NCBI GenBank assembly: GCA_902776945.1
Contig: CACYSH010000013.1
Span: 1 to 43,991 of the forward strand
Reading direction: 5' to 3'
Source of the DNA: an uncultured Ruminococcus sp.
Lineage (GTDB): Bacteria > Bacillota > Clostridia > Oscillospirales > Ruminococcaceae
Length of the DNA stretch: 43,991 nucleotides
Within the stretch, counting starts at the first letter, position 1. Every line of letters starts with the position of its first letter. The position numbers and the translations under genes are program-made. Below, piece by piece: positions 17,376-25,849 of the stretch. Below the pieces are notes generated by a model. That model searched no databases. It worked only from the letters and a program-made list of their open reading frames with translations, and was not told where the DNA came from.

Positions 17376-17404
17376 ATTATACTATACTTTGTCTTTTTTG
17401 TCAA
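17376..17404 (-). promoter_or_regulatory. Promoter of the MATE gene
   Basis: Minus strand TTGACA (17404-17399), 17 bases, TATAAT (17381-17376), a full consensus match. The leader downstream contains inverted CCGAA / TTCGG. Confidence 0.88.
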
Positions 17405-17428
17405 TAGTTTTTTTGTGGACAAAAAATA

Positions 17429-18589
17429 TCAAAAATTGCGGTTTCCCGCTTTTTCCGCGAGCTTTTCTATCCTTGTGATGATCTCATCCCAGGTAGGCTG
17501 GCGCTTTATCAGACGGCGCATTTTTTCGGTTCGCTCTTTGAAGCTCTTGTCCTCCCATACCTCGCAGACGGTGCGGTAAAGCTCCGCACCCCTGCTCGGG
17601 AACGAACGAACCCTCTTGCCAAGCCCAAGCCGCGTTATGCGCACGGCGTTCGTTATCTGGTCGTTCATGAACGGCATCGCCACCATCGGCACGCCAAAGC
17701 AGAGCGCCTCGTTTATGCTGTTCATGCCGCAGTGCGTGAGGAAAACGTCCGTGTGGGAAAGCACCTCTATCTGCGGCACGAACGGATAGGCATAGATATT
17801 TTCGGGTATCTTGCCAAGCGTTTCGGGCTTTACCTTGCCCGTGTTCAGTATCACCGAAAACGGCGCATGAGCTTTGTTCGTGCCGCCGCCGAATGCCTTT
17901 ATGCACTCCTTGCAGAATCCCTTGTTGCTGATTATGCTGCCGAGCGAGATATAGACTATCGGGCGGGTCATTTTTTCGTAGGGAATGACAATATCGCTTT
18001 TCGTCATGGCAGGTTCGGGCAGAACGAAAATATAACTGTCATCGAACGAGTCGCGGTGTCCCTGGAACTGCTTCGGCAGATAGACGATATTCAGTTCGGG
18101 CTTGCTGCCGATTATCCCGTCGTGCAGACAGGGTTTTTCAAGCCCCATGCGGCGTGCGTCCTCCTTCGGCGGCATTTGCCGGTCTATCAGGAATGCCGAG
18201 ATTTTGAACATCGCGGGGGCAGACTGCCATGTTTTTTCCGACCATGCGGGCTGCGAGAACTGCCGCACGCAGGGAATGCCCATTCGCCGTGCGATCTCTA
18301 TTCCGGGGTAGAAGAACATTTCGTAGATAAGCAGGTCGTACCTTTGTTCGAGCGACATTGCGGTATCGAAGGCGGCGGGGAAGCAGAGTTTTTTCAGCTC
18401 ACGGTCGGTCGGCTCGGCAGGGAAATTTATGTAGGGGACGAATTTTGCGCCTGTTTCCTCGATTTTTTGGCGGAACATTTCGGCGTTTATGTAGGTGACG
18501 TTGTGACCGCGTTTGATAAGTTCGCGTGTCAGCGGGAGAGTGGGGTTCGTGTGACCCGAAAAGGGCAGATTTATCATAAGTATGTTCAT
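17429..18589 (-). CDS. GT1-family (UDP-)glycosyltransferase, macrolide-glycosyltransferase type
   Basis: 386 residues from the ATG at 18589, which has GGAGGTG upstream; an in-frame start at 18622 overlaps the promoter-proximal leader and is less likely. GT-B fold: N-terminal MNILMINLPFSGHTNPTLPL acceptor domain and C-terminal nucleotide-sugar domain with IVYISLGS and the signature THCGMNSINEALCFGVPMVAMP. Family members glucosylate macrolides, lipids or other small hydrophobic acceptors in the cytoplasm; acceptor unknown here. Divergent from the GGDEF gene and upstream of a MATE exporter on the same strand. Confidence 0.9.
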   Translation of the reverse strand: MNILMINLPFSGHTNPTLPLTRELIKRGHNVTYINAEMFRQKIEETGAKFVPYINFPAEPTDRELKKLCFPAAFDTAMSLEQRYDLLIYEMFFYPGIEIARRMGIPCVRQFSQPAWSEKTWQSAPAMFKISAFLIDRQMPPKEDARRMGLEKPCLHDGIIGSKPELNIVYLPKQFQGHRDSFDDSYIFVLPEPAMTKSDIVIPYEKMTRPIVYISLGSIISNKGFCKECIKAFGGGTNKAHAPFSVILNTGKVKPETLGKIPENIYAYPFVPQIEVLSHTDVFLTHCGMNSINEALCFGVPMVAMPFMNDQITNAVRITRLGLGKRVRSFPSRGAELYRTVCEVWEDKSFKERTEKMRRLIKRQPTWDEIITRIEKLAEKAGNRNF

Positions 18590-18624
18590 AGCTTTGCACC
18601 TCCGTGTTAATTCTCTGTACATTG

Positions 18625-18653
18625 ATTATACATCGCCACGGAATAAATGTCAA
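18625..18653 (-). promoter_or_regulatory. Promoter of the glycosyltransferase gene
   Basis: Minus strand TTGACA (18653-18648), 17 bases, TATAAT (18630-18625). A palindrome AACCGAATCGGTT (18652-18664) touches the -35 box and could be an operator. Confidence 0.88.
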
Positions 18654-18766
18654 CCGAATCGGTTTTTCATACCTTGTGACAAAGAAAGGATACCTCCGTA
18701 ACTCGGCGGAGTCTCTTTTTCAAGACAAAAACTCAAAAAAATTGTATTAAATCTGCTCAAAAATCC

Positions 18767-18795
18767 TTGAAATCTATTTAAAAATATGGTATAAT
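18767..18795 (+). promoter_or_regulatory. Promoter of the GGDEF gene
   Basis: TTGAAA (18767-18772), 17 bases, TATAAT (18790-18795). The start of the transcript carries inverted AACAGA (18801-18806) and TCTGTT (18834-18839). Confidence 0.85.
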
Positions 18796-18853
18796 ACTAT
18801 AACAGACTTTTTAATGGGACAAATCTGTTACCAAAAGCAAGGAGTGAGCTTTT

Positions 18854-20266
18854 ATGGATTTTCAGTCTTTAATAGATTATATGACCGGTATGGGCAGCGT
18901 TTACTCGTTCGAGATCAGGCCCGACGGCAGCTTCGGAGAAATACTGCTTATGGCGGTGAACAAAAAAAACGCCGCTATTCTGTCGCGTAATCCGGAACGT
19001 CCGAAATTCTATCCCGGCATACCTTGGCGCACCTACTTTACCGATCTGAATTTCGAGGCTTTCTGCTACAAATGCGGCAGCACAGGCGAGCCGCTTTATT
19101 CCTATGTGAACGCGCACGGCTACTGGCTCAAAGGCTTTTATCTGCCGCTTTACCCCGAAGGTCAGCCGTTGCAGCCGATCCCACCCGATCAGCCCCGAAC
19201 CGCTTATGTGCTGTATGTTGTCACTAATTCGAAGGAGGTAAACTCCGACGCGATGTCGCGCCGTTCCGCCGAGACCTCCGCCGCCGTTATAAATATCAGT
19301 ATCAAGCTGCACGAAACGCAGGATTTTAACAAGGCGATGACCGAGACTGTCGGCGAGCTGAGAAAGGTGTGCGGTTCCGATCTCTGCTCACTTATCACCG
19401 TTGACAAAAACGCGCAGAAATGCTCGTTTATCAATGAATATGGTGTGCAGACCGAGATGCTTGCGAATATAGCGAAGTCTATGGGGCGTACCCCCTACGA
19501 AGTCGCGCTGGCGTGGGAAAAGGATCTTGACAGGAGCGACTGCCTTATGCTGGAGGAGCTTGACGTATTGAAGGAGCGCGACCCCGACTGGTACAGGTCG
19601 CTTGTGGAGTTTAAGATCAACAGACTTGTGCTGTATGCGGTGTGCTATAATCAGAATCTGGTCGGGTTCATCTGGGCTGCAAATTTCGATAAGTCGAAGA
19701 TACTGCACATCAAGGAAACGCTTGAACTGACAACGTTTCTGATAGGCGCGGCGGTCGCCAATCATCAGCTTATGTCGCAGCTTAGAATACGCAGCGAAAT
19801 TGATGAGCTTACGCAGGTAGGCAGCCGCAATCTGATGAACGAGCGCGTTGACGCTATTCTCGCGGGGAACGAATCTCTTCCCGAAACAATGGGTGTAGCC
19901 TTTGCCGATCTTAACGGGCTGAAAACAGTCAACGACACCGAAGGTCACGCGGCGGGCGACAAGCTGCTTATGAGGGCGGCAACGCTTTTGAAGCTCGCCT
20001 ACGGAGATCAGGAGATATACCGTGCGGGCGGCGACGAGTTTGTTATCTTTTGTCCGGGCGTTACGGAAGAAGAGCTTGAACGCATGACGGCGCAGCTTCG
20101 CGCTTTTGCAGGGACTACGGAGGACGTTAGCTTTGCGGTAGGCACGGTATGGCTTTCGGGAGAATATGATATTTGCCGCGCAATGCAGACTGCCGACAGC
20201 AGAATGTATTCCGATAAGGAAAGATATTACCGCGAGAATCCCGATAAGGACAGGCGCAGAAAATAG
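18854..20266 (+). CDS. GGDEF-domain protein (probable diguanylate cyclase) with N-terminal sensory region
   Basis: 470 residues, no membrane segment. The first 130 residues are a unique region; residues 140-305 look like a GAF-type sensor (VINISIKLHETQDFNKAM, RLVLYAVCYNQNLVGFIWA); residues 310-460 are a GGDEF domain with ELTQVGSRN, DLNGLKTVNDTEGHAAGD and an intact RAGGDEF motif at about residue 392. The intact active-site motif supports c-di-GMP synthesis from two GTP. The inhibitory RxxD site expected just before the GGDEF motif is absent (AYGDQEIYRAGGDEF), so product inhibition through that site is unlikely. Monocistronic with own promoter and terminator. Confidence 0.88.
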   Translation: MDFQSLIDYMTGMGSVYSFEIRPDGSFGEILLMAVNKKNAAILSRNPERPKFYPGIPWRTYFTDLNFEAFCYKCGSTGEPLYSYVNAHGYWLKGFYLPLYPEGQPLQPIPPDQPRTAYVLYVVTNSKEVNSDAMSRRSAETSAAVINISIKLHETQDFNKAMTETVGELRKVCGSDLCSLITVDKNAQKCSFINEYGVQTEMLANIAKSMGRTPYEVALAWEKDLDRSDCLMLEELDVLKERDPDWYRSLVEFKINRLVLYAVCYNQNLVGFIWAANFDKSKILHIKETLELTTFLIGAAVANHQLMSQLRIRSEIDELTQVGSRNLMNERVDAILAGNESLPETMGVAFADLNGLKTVNDTEGHAAGDKLLMRAATLLKLAYGDQEIYRAGGDEFVIFCPGVTEEELERMTAQLRAFAGTTEDVSFAVGTVWLSGEYDICRAMQTADSRMYSDKERYYRENPDKDRRRK

Positions 20267-20301
20267 ACTTGTCCAATAACCTTATTGACCTACAATATTT
20301 T

Positions 20302-20323
20302 GTAGGGTCGGGGCTTGCCCGAC
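20302..20323 (+). repeat. GTAG-tagged REP hairpin
   Basis: GTAG (20302-20305) followed by GTCGGG, GCTTG, CCCGAC. Member of the REP family associated with the transposase at 30836. Confidence 0.55.
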
Positions 20324-20360
20324 TTGTCACTATGATTGCCTGACCATTTGTTTTTGCGGA

Positions 20361-20404
20361 AAAAATCCGGCTGACACGTTTTTATCGCATCAGCCGGATT
20401 TTTA
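20361..20404 (+). terminator. Terminator of the GGDEF gene
   Basis: AAAAATCCGGCTGA pairs with TCAGCCGGATTTTT across a 15-base loop, followed by a T-rich tract. Confidence 0.8.
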
Positions 20405-20424
20405 TTTTTGCACTGTTTATGGGT

Positions 20425-20453
20425 GTGGGGCGGGGGCTTGCTACACCGCCGCT
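20425..20453. repeat. Degenerate REP copy
   Basis: Contains GGGGCGGGGGCTTGC and CACCGCCGCTTG; matches the REP copies near 40.1 and 40.5 kb except for a few extra bases in the hairpin. Confidence 0.45.
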
Positions 20454-20494
20454 TGACTGCGCAATTCTGCCCCACTATCGCGGTTTCGGAACAT

Positions 20495-20777
20495 TAGCGC
20501 AAATTATTTGCGAAAATCGCTGCGCTCTTTCGCAAATATAAAATCGGCAATTTACTTGTTTCCGTTACGCTCTGCTGATTTTATCACTTCTGCTTTTTTG
20601 TGGGCTTTCTCTTGAAATTGCCGATTTTATTTTTGAACCGATTAAATTCTTGCTGTTTCTCACAATACTTGAACCGCTCAGTTTCTGGGGGAAACCCTTC
20701 TGAAGAAGGGTTATCCCCTGCACGAACTTGTTCGTGCCACCCCCTTCCTAAGACTTTTGGTTTGCCCTCACTTTGCG
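20495..20777 (-). repeat. Composite intergenic repeat, copy 2 (reverse)
   Basis: Full element in reverse: TTTGCGAAAATCGC hairpin zone, 91-bp core with arms at 20539-20553 and 20615-20629, CTTGAACCGCTCAGT, G-rich hairpin, CCTAAGACTTTTGGTTTGCC. An 18-bp palindrome GCACGAACTTGTTCGTGC (20720-20737) sits in the G-rich module. It fills most of the 528-base gap before the epimerase. Confidence 0.85.
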
Positions 20778-20794
20778 TTTCAAAATATCTTTTA

Positions 20795-21874
20795 TTATCT
20801 TTTATTTTCTTTGTAATACCTTGCGTACCATTCGGCAAATGCACGCAGTCCCTCACGAATACCTATTCGCGGCGTAAATCCGTAATCCCTTTCAAGTGCC
20901 GCCGAATCGGCATACGTCACAGGAACATCACCGGGCTGCATTCCCACAAGCTCCCTGTGCGCTTCAAAATCATAATCCTCCGGCAGAACCTCCGCACGGA
21001 CAAGCTCCTCCTGCAAGGTGCTGATGTAGTCAAGCAGATTTTCCGGCTGCCCCCCGCCGATATTGTACACCGCATACGGCGGCACAGGCAGTCCGTCCTC
21101 GCCGACCGCCCTTGACGGCGCTCCATGCATAACGCGGTAAACGCCCTCAACAATGTCGTCAATGTAGGTAAAGTCGCGCTTGCAGTTTCCGTAGTTGAAT
21201 ATTTTTATATTCTCATTGGCAGCGAGCTTGTTAGTCGCCGAAAAATAGAACATATCGGGTCTTCCGGCGGGACCGTAGACCGTAAAGAACCTAAGTCCCG
21301 TCGAGGGTATGTCGTAGAGCTTCGAATAGCTGTGCGCCAGCAGTTCGTTTGATTTTTTGGTCGCCGCATAGAGCGAAACGGGATTGTCAACCTTGTCGTC
21401 AACCGAAAACGGCACCTTCTTGTTGCCGCCGTAAACCGACGAGCTTGAAGCGTAAACAAGGTGGCTGACAGGAAAATTACGGCAGGCTTCAAGGATATTG
21501 TAAAAGCCGATTATGTTGCTTTCGATATAAACATCGGGGTGGTCGATTGAATACCTCACGCCCGCCTGTGCCGCAAGATTTACCACAACGTCAAAGCGGT
21601 ACTCGCTGAAAAGCCCGTCAATAAGCGCTTTGTCGGCGATAGTTCCCTTGACGAAAACGTGCCGCACGGCGCTGCTTTCCGCCGCCTTTTCGATAAGCGA
21701 AAGACGGTATTCTTTCAGCGCGGGGTCGTAGTAATCGTTCATGTTGTCAAGGCTTACCACCGTGCCGCCGTTCATTTCCTTGAGCAGCCGCAGCACTAAA
21801 TTCGCGCCGATAAATCCCGGCGAGCCTGTCACGAGTATGGTCTTTCCGTTAAGGTCGATTGCAGTTTTTGACAT
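20795..21874 (-). CDS. NAD-dependent nucleotide-sugar epimerase (probable UDP-glucuronate 4-epimerase)
   Basis: 359 residues, extended short-chain dehydrogenase fold. NAD-binding TGSPGFIGANL near residue 16, ASSSSVYGG and the catalytic YAATKKSNE (YxxxK), then LRFFTVYGPAGRPDMFYF, the segment typical of UDP-glucuronate 4-epimerases. Converts UDP-glucuronate to UDP-galacturonate for surface polysaccharide. The gene starts three bases after the UDP-glucose dehydrogenase stop, with its AGGAGG inside the end of that gene. The two steps are consecutive: UDP-glucose to UDP-glucuronate to UDP-galacturonate. UDP-glucose 4-epimerase is the alternative. Confidence 0.88.
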   Translation of the reverse strand: MSKTAIDLNGKTILVTGSPGFIGANLVLRLLKEMNGGTVVSLDNMNDYYDPALKEYRLSLIEKAAESSAVRHVFVKGTIADKALIDGLFSEYRFDVVVNLAAQAGVRYSIDHPDVYIESNIIGFYNILEACRNFPVSHLVYASSSSVYGGNKKVPFSVDDKVDNPVSLYAATKKSNELLAHSYSKLYDIPSTGLRFFTVYGPAGRPDMFYFSATNKLAANENIKIFNYGNCKRDFTYIDDIVEGVYRVMHGAPSRAVGEDGLPVPPYAVYNIGGGQPENLLDYISTLQEELVRAEVLPEDYDFEAHRELVGMQPGDVPVTYADSAALERDYGFTPRIGIREGLRAFAEWYARYYKENKR

Positions 21875-21877
21875 TTA

Positions 21878-23371
21878 TCAATCCCTCCTGAACAGGTCGC
21901 GGGTGTAAACTTTTTCCTCAACGTCGTCAAGCACGCTGTCGTAGCGGTTGGCGATAATGCAGCCGCACATCTTCTTGAACTTATTAAGATCGTTCACAAC
22001 GACCGAGCCAAAGAATGTGGAGCCGTCCTCTAAGGTAGGTTCATATATTACTACTGTCGCGCCCTTTGCCTTGATGCGCTTCATTACGCCCTGTATCGAG
22101 GACTGACGGAAATTATCTGAATTGGATTTCATTGTCAGACGGTAAACGCCTACTACAACTTCCTTCTGCTTTTTCTCCTGCGCCGCATTGTACTTTGAGG
22201 ACGCGGTGTAAGTTCCGGCGATCTCCAGCACGCGCTCGGCGATGAAGTCCTTTCTCGTGCGGTTCGATTCAACGATAGCGGACATCATGTTCTGCGGCAC
22301 GTTCGCGTAGTTGGCGAGCAGCTGCTTGGTATCCTTCGGCAGACAGTAGCCGCCGTAGCCGAAGGACGGGTTATTGTAATAATCGCCCACGCGGGGGTCA
22401 AGGCAAACGCCCTTGATTATCGAGCCTGTGTTGAGCGACTTGACCTCCGCGTAGGTGTCAAGCTCGTTGAAGTACGAAACGCGCAGCGCTAAGTAGGTAT
22501 TAACGAACAGCTTAGTCGCTTCGGCTTCGGTGGTCGGCATGAAAAGCAGCGGAATATCGGTCTTGACAGCGCCCTGTCTGAGCATCGCCGCGAAGGTCTG
22601 TGCGGCTTCGGCGTTTTTCTCGTCCGACCCGACGATTATGCGGCTGGGGTACAGATTATCGTAAAGCGCCTTTGATTCACGCAGAAATTCGGGGCTGAAA
22701 ATGATGTTGTCCATACCCATTTTCTCGCGCACCTGCGCTGTGTAGCCGACGGGGATAGTTGACTTGATAACGATAGTCGGCTTTTTGTCGCTGTCAGCCG
22801 TTACCGATTTAATGAGCGTCAGCACGGCTTCAACGGCGGAGCAGTCAAAGAAATTGGTCTTGGGGTCGTAATTGGTCGGGGCGGCGACTATGATATAATC
22901 GGCGTTTTTGTATGCGGATTCTCCGTCGGTGGTGGCGGTGAGCGAAAGCCCGCGCTCGTCGTACTCGGCGAGATATTTTTCGATATAATCGTCCTGAATG
23001 GGGCTGATGCGGTTGTTGAGCTTTTCCACCTTTTCGGGAACGATGTCAACGGCGGTAACGTCGTTATGCTGGGAAAGCAGCACCGCAAGCGAAAGTCCGA
23101 CATAGCCGGTTCCCGCAACGGCGATCTTTTTGCGTTCCACGGGAGCGGTCTCGGTCTCGTTGTCGGTGATAACGTCCGACGGGCGGAAATCGAGCGCTTC
23201 GGCAAGCGCGAGCAGCTGATCTACCGACGGGCTGTAATCGCGCATTTCGAGCCGCGAGATAACGGCGCGGTTGATACCTGTCTTTTCGGCAAGAGCCGCC
23301 TGAGACAGTTTAAGCGATTTGCGCTTTGCAGTAACAGTCCCGGCAAGCAGTTCAAGAGATAAGTGTTTCAT
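21878..23371 (-). CDS. ugd: UDP-glucose 6-dehydrogenase with N-terminal XRE DNA-binding domain
   Basis: 497 residues. Residues 8-70 are an XRE/Cro-type helix-turn-helix ([20 protein letters not shown], then RAVISRLEM). Residues 82-490 are a nucleotide-sugar dehydrogenase: NAD-binding [40 protein letters not shown] and catalytic Cys343 in GGYCLPKDT. Usual dehydrogenases are about 390-430 residues, so the HTH is an addition. The reaction makes UDP-glucuronate with two NAD; the DNA-binding domain suggests the enzyme may also sense its substrate or cofactor and control genes, perhaps its own. The reading frame is continuous between the domains, with one promoter and RBS (AAAAGGAG) in front of the HTH. 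Confidence 0.92.
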   Translation of the reverse strand: MKHLSLELLAGTVTAKRKSLKLSQAALAEKTGINRAVISRLEMRDYSPSVDQLLALAEALDFRPSDVITDNETETAPVERKKIAVAGTGYVGLSLAVLLSQHNDVTAVDIVPEKVEKLNNRISPIQDDYIEKYLAEYDERGLSLTATTDGESAYKNADYIIVAAPTNYDPKTNFFDCSAVEAVLTLIKSVTADSDKKPTIVIKSTIPVGYTAQVREKMGMDNIIFSPEFLRESKALYDNLYPSRIIVGSDEKNAEAAQTFAAMLRQGAVKTDIPLLFMPTTEAEATKLFVNTYLALRVSYFNELDTYAEVKSLNTGSIIKGVCLDPRVGDYYNNPSFGYGGYCLPKDTKQLLANYANVPQNMMSAIVESNRTRKDFIAERVLEIAGTYTASSKYNAAQEKKQKEVVVGVYRLTMKSNSDNFRQSSIQGVMKRIKAKGATVVIYEPTLEDGSTFFGSVVVNDLNKFKKMCGCIIANRYDSVLDDVEEKVYTRDLFRRD

Positions 23372-23386
23372 AATAATACTCCTTTT

Positions 23387-23401
23387 GCCGCTGACAGCGG
23401 C
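23387..23401. promoter_or_regulatory. Palindrome in the leader of the XRE-dehydrogenase gene
   Basis: GCCGCTG A CAGCGGC, perfect 7-bp arms, between the promoter and the RBS. Possible operator for the gene's own XRE domain or an mRNA hairpin near the RBS. Confidence 0.45.
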
Positions 23402-23423
23402 AGATTAGTTATTTGACTGTATT

Positions 23424-23452
23424 ATTATAGCACAATATTTTCGGCTTGTCAA
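23424..23452 (-). promoter_or_regulatory. Promoter of the ugd-epimerase operon
   Basis: Minus strand TTGACA (23452-23447), 17 bases, TATAAT (23429-23424). Confidence 0.9.
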
Positions 23453-23515
23453 GCGTTTTGATTAAAATAGCAACATTAAATTGAAATCCTCAGACAAAAT
23501 AATTTAATAAATGCT

Positions 23516-23556
23516 GCTGATAACATCAGGAGAAAAACGACATTGATGTTATCAGC
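23516..23556. terminator. Long inverted repeat, possible terminator of the nucleotidyltransferase unit
   Basis: GCTGATAACATCA and TGATGTTATCAGC, perfect 13-bp arms with a 15-base loop. The T-tract after it on the minus strand is weak (CATTTATTAAATTATTTT), so an operator role cannot be excluded. Confidence 0.5.
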
Positions 23557-23620
23557 GTCATTAATCGTATCGTCGTTATGAAAAAACACGGCGGTTTTGA
23601 CCCTGCGGCTGTATGCGTAT

Positions 23621-24733
23621 CTATTTTTTTGTAAGATTCTCAACATTGACTTTCAGCAGGTCGCGGCGGAAAAACAACGCCCTCACCCAGCGATAGACCA
23701 CGCCGACAGGATACAGCGCGGGGCATTTTTTCACGAACCATACAGACCGCTCAATGTGTCCCACAGGCGGGAACATCTGCCGCAGTACATACCGCAGCCG
23801 CGAGCTTTGCTCGATGTCGCTTTTCACCCTGTCATTGTAGGTGCCGCAGGTGCTGACGGCGGCGAGGTATTTGTCAAGCAGGCGGCGTTCGTCGGGTGTG
23901 AGCGTTGTGCCGCGATCCGGCGTGAAAATCTTCTCCGCCACGCTGCGGCGGGTGCGCTCGAAATCGTCGATACCCATTTTTTTCAGCTCGCGGCGGATAT
24001 ACTCGCGGTCGAGGGTATCGCCCTTTGCGCGGTCGAAAAGATAACAGTCGATAAGCGCCCGCAGACCCGCGCCGCCCGCCGTGAAATGCTCCCACTCGTG
24101 CGCCGTGATGTAGATATAGAAATCCTCGTCGGTAAGACGGCGGCGGCAGCCCACGCCCTTCACCATGCGGCTTATCTTTTCCGCGCTGTAATAGCTGCCG
24201 AGCCTGCCGGGAGCAAATTCGTCGAAAAGCCGCGTGTGCATCTCAAAGCAAAGCACGGGCGGCTTTGAGTAGGTGTCGTGGTATATCTCGCCGTATTTTC
24301 CGGCGGTAAAGCCGAGACCTTCCATGACCTCGCGGACTTCCCCGCGCCTTTCGGGGTCGATAAGAATATCGTTGTCGAGCATCTCCCGCAGATAGTCCTT
24401 CGGGTAGAGCGCGGCTAAGTCAAGCCCCTTTAGCGGCAGATACCATATCCCGCGCCGTTCAAGCTCGTCCAGTATCGCCGACCGCTCTGCGCCGTATAGA
24501 ATGCTGCGGTAAAGCGCGGTGCTGCGGGCTTTCTCGAAATGCGGGTCGGAAATCCCGGCTTTGTGCAATGCCTGCGCCGTGACCGCCGATACGCTGTGAG
24601 CGGCGGCAGTCTCGTAAAGCTCTTGCAGATCAATTCTGCCGAGCCTTTCCTCAGAGGGCTGTCTGCCGTTCAGCAGACACCGAATAAGATATATTATATA
24701 ATAAGCATTTTGTTTGCTGTTATGCTCCGTCAT
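23621..24733 (-). CDS. Uncharacterised nucleotidyltransferase-family protein (NTP_transf_5 type)
   Basis: 370 residues. The central region has the pattern of this family: YLPLKGLDLAALYPKDYLREMLDNDILID with a Lys and a pair of Asp residues, followed by EMHTRLFDEFAP and an ITAHEWEHF helix. Family members lie in exopolysaccharide and surface-glycan clusters but have no established activity. The neighbours here are UDP-sugar genes downstream on the same strand and a DUF4303-like gene 31 bases upstream, probably co-transcribed. No membrane segment is evident. Confidence 0.78.
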   Translation of the reverse strand: MTEHNSKQNAYYIIYLIRCLLNGRQPSEERLGRIDLQELYETAAAHSVSAVTAQALHKAGISDPHFEKARSTALYRSILYGAERSAILDELERRGIWYLPLKGLDLAALYPKDYLREMLDNDILIDPERRGEVREVMEGLGFTAGKYGEIYHDTYSKPPVLCFEMHTRLFDEFAPGRLGSYYSAEKISRMVKGVGCRRRLTDEDFYIYITAHEWEHFTAGGAGLRALIDCYLFDRAKGDTLDREYIRRELKKMGIDDFERTRRSVAEKIFTPDRGTTLTPDERRLLDKYLAAVSTCGTYNDRVKSDIEQSSRLRYVLRQMFPPVGHIERSVWFVKKCPALYPVGVVYRWVRALFFRRDLLKVNVENLTKK

Positions 24734-24764
24734 AGCGCCGCCCGCGCTCCTTTCATATTTCTTG

Positions 24765-25439
24765 TTATGATAAGTCCGAATAGTCGGTCAGCCGTTCGAA
24801 CAATTCCTTGTCAACGGTTCGGCTGACACCTTCGGCGAAATCTTCGTTGCTCTCGTCGTGGTCGCACATGAACATGATGAAATCCGCCGTCTTGTCAAGC
24901 CCGAGGTCGTCGGCTTTAAGGCGCTCGATACAGTTCACGATAATGTCCTCGAAAAGGCTGAACAGCTTTTCGGAAAGACGGTTTTCGCATTCCAGCAGTT
25001 CCTTTACGGGCGTATCGCATTTCAGCGTTTTGCCCTTGTATTCAAAGGCAACGTCGGGTCTTTCGGCGTTTTCGTCCTCGAAAACATCGATCTCGTAACG
25101 CTGAACTCTGTCGTACCAATCGCGGAATTGATCTAAAATGTCGTTGGCAGCGTCGCATTCGATATAGTTAAAATCGCCTATCGAGCTGTATTTGTAGCCG
25201 AAAAGCCCCTTTAAGCCGTAAGGCTCGTACATATGGGCATACCTTTCATAATCCGCAAGCAATTTTTCGTAATCGCTTTCGCTGGCGTATCTGGGATAAA
25301 CATACTGATCGGCGACCTCGCAGTCGAAAACTATCGCGTAAACGTCCTTGTTTGCTTCGGTCTTGGCAAATTCCGTCAGCGTTTTTTTGAACGTCTGATA
25401 GAGCTGTTCTTCTACGTCGTTAAGATTTATATCTTCCAT
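24765..25439 (-). CDS. DUF4303-like acidic protein
   Basis: 224 residues, strongly acidic, soluble. The beginning (LYQTFKKTLTEFAKTEANKDVYAIVFDC) and the later YEPYGLKGLFGYKYSSIGDFNY resemble DUF4303 proteins, a family often found with immunity-type genes. I assign the family with moderate confidence and no function. AAAGGA precedes the ATG. First gene of the unit with the nucleotidyltransferase-like gene. Confidence 0.65.
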   Translation of the reverse strand: MEDINLNDVEEQLYQTFKKTLTEFAKTEANKDVYAIVFDCEVADQYVYPRYASESDYEKLLADYERYAHMYEPYGLKGLFGYKYSSIGDFNYIECDAANDILDQFRDWYDRVQRYEIDVFEDENAERPDVAFEYKGKTLKCDTPVKELLECENRLSEKLFSLFEDIIVNCIERLKADDLGLDKTADFIMFMCDHDESNEDFAEGVSRTVDKELFERLTDYSDLS

Positions 25440-25469
25440 AGCTGATTGTCCTTTATACTTATTTGTCTT

Positions 25470-25800
25470 TGATTATGTAGGGGTGCGCATTGCTCGCCCG
25501 TGAATTATCCCCGCCGTGATGATATTTCCTACTTCGCGCTTTTCATTTGCGAAAATCGCTTCGCTCTTTCGCAAATATAAAATCGGCAATTTATTTGTTT
25601 CCGCTCAATTCTGCTGAATTATCATTTTGCTTGTTTTTGTTAGCTTTTCTTGAAATTGCCGATTCTATTTTTGAACCGTCCGGCTTTCTTTCTCCGATTT
25701 AATACTTGAACCGCTCAGTCTCTGGGGGAAAACCCTTCTGAAGAAGGGTTATTCCCCCAGACCCCCTTTCCTAAGACTTTTGGTTTGTCCTCACTTTGCA
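25470..25800 (-). repeat. Composite intergenic repeat, copy 3 (reverse)
   Basis: Fills the gap before the purD terminator. Includes GTAGGGGTGCGC, the TTTGCGAAAATCGC zone, the 90-bp core with arms at 25578-25592 and 25653-25667 (one mismatch), TTGAACCGCTCAGT, and the G-rich hairpin CTGGGGGAAAACCCTTCT / AGAAGGGTTATTCCCCCAG. Confidence 0.85.
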
Positions 25801-25805
25801 TTTTC

Positions 25806-25841
25806 CTTAAAAAATCTCCCCCGCGTGTATCTGCGGGGGAG
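25806..25841 (-). terminator. Terminator of the purine operon after purD
   Basis: Minus strand CTCCCCCGC, eight-base loop, GCGGGGGAG, then ATTTTTT; nine bases after the purD stop. Confidence 0.92.
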
Positions 25842-25849
25842 GGGATAGC

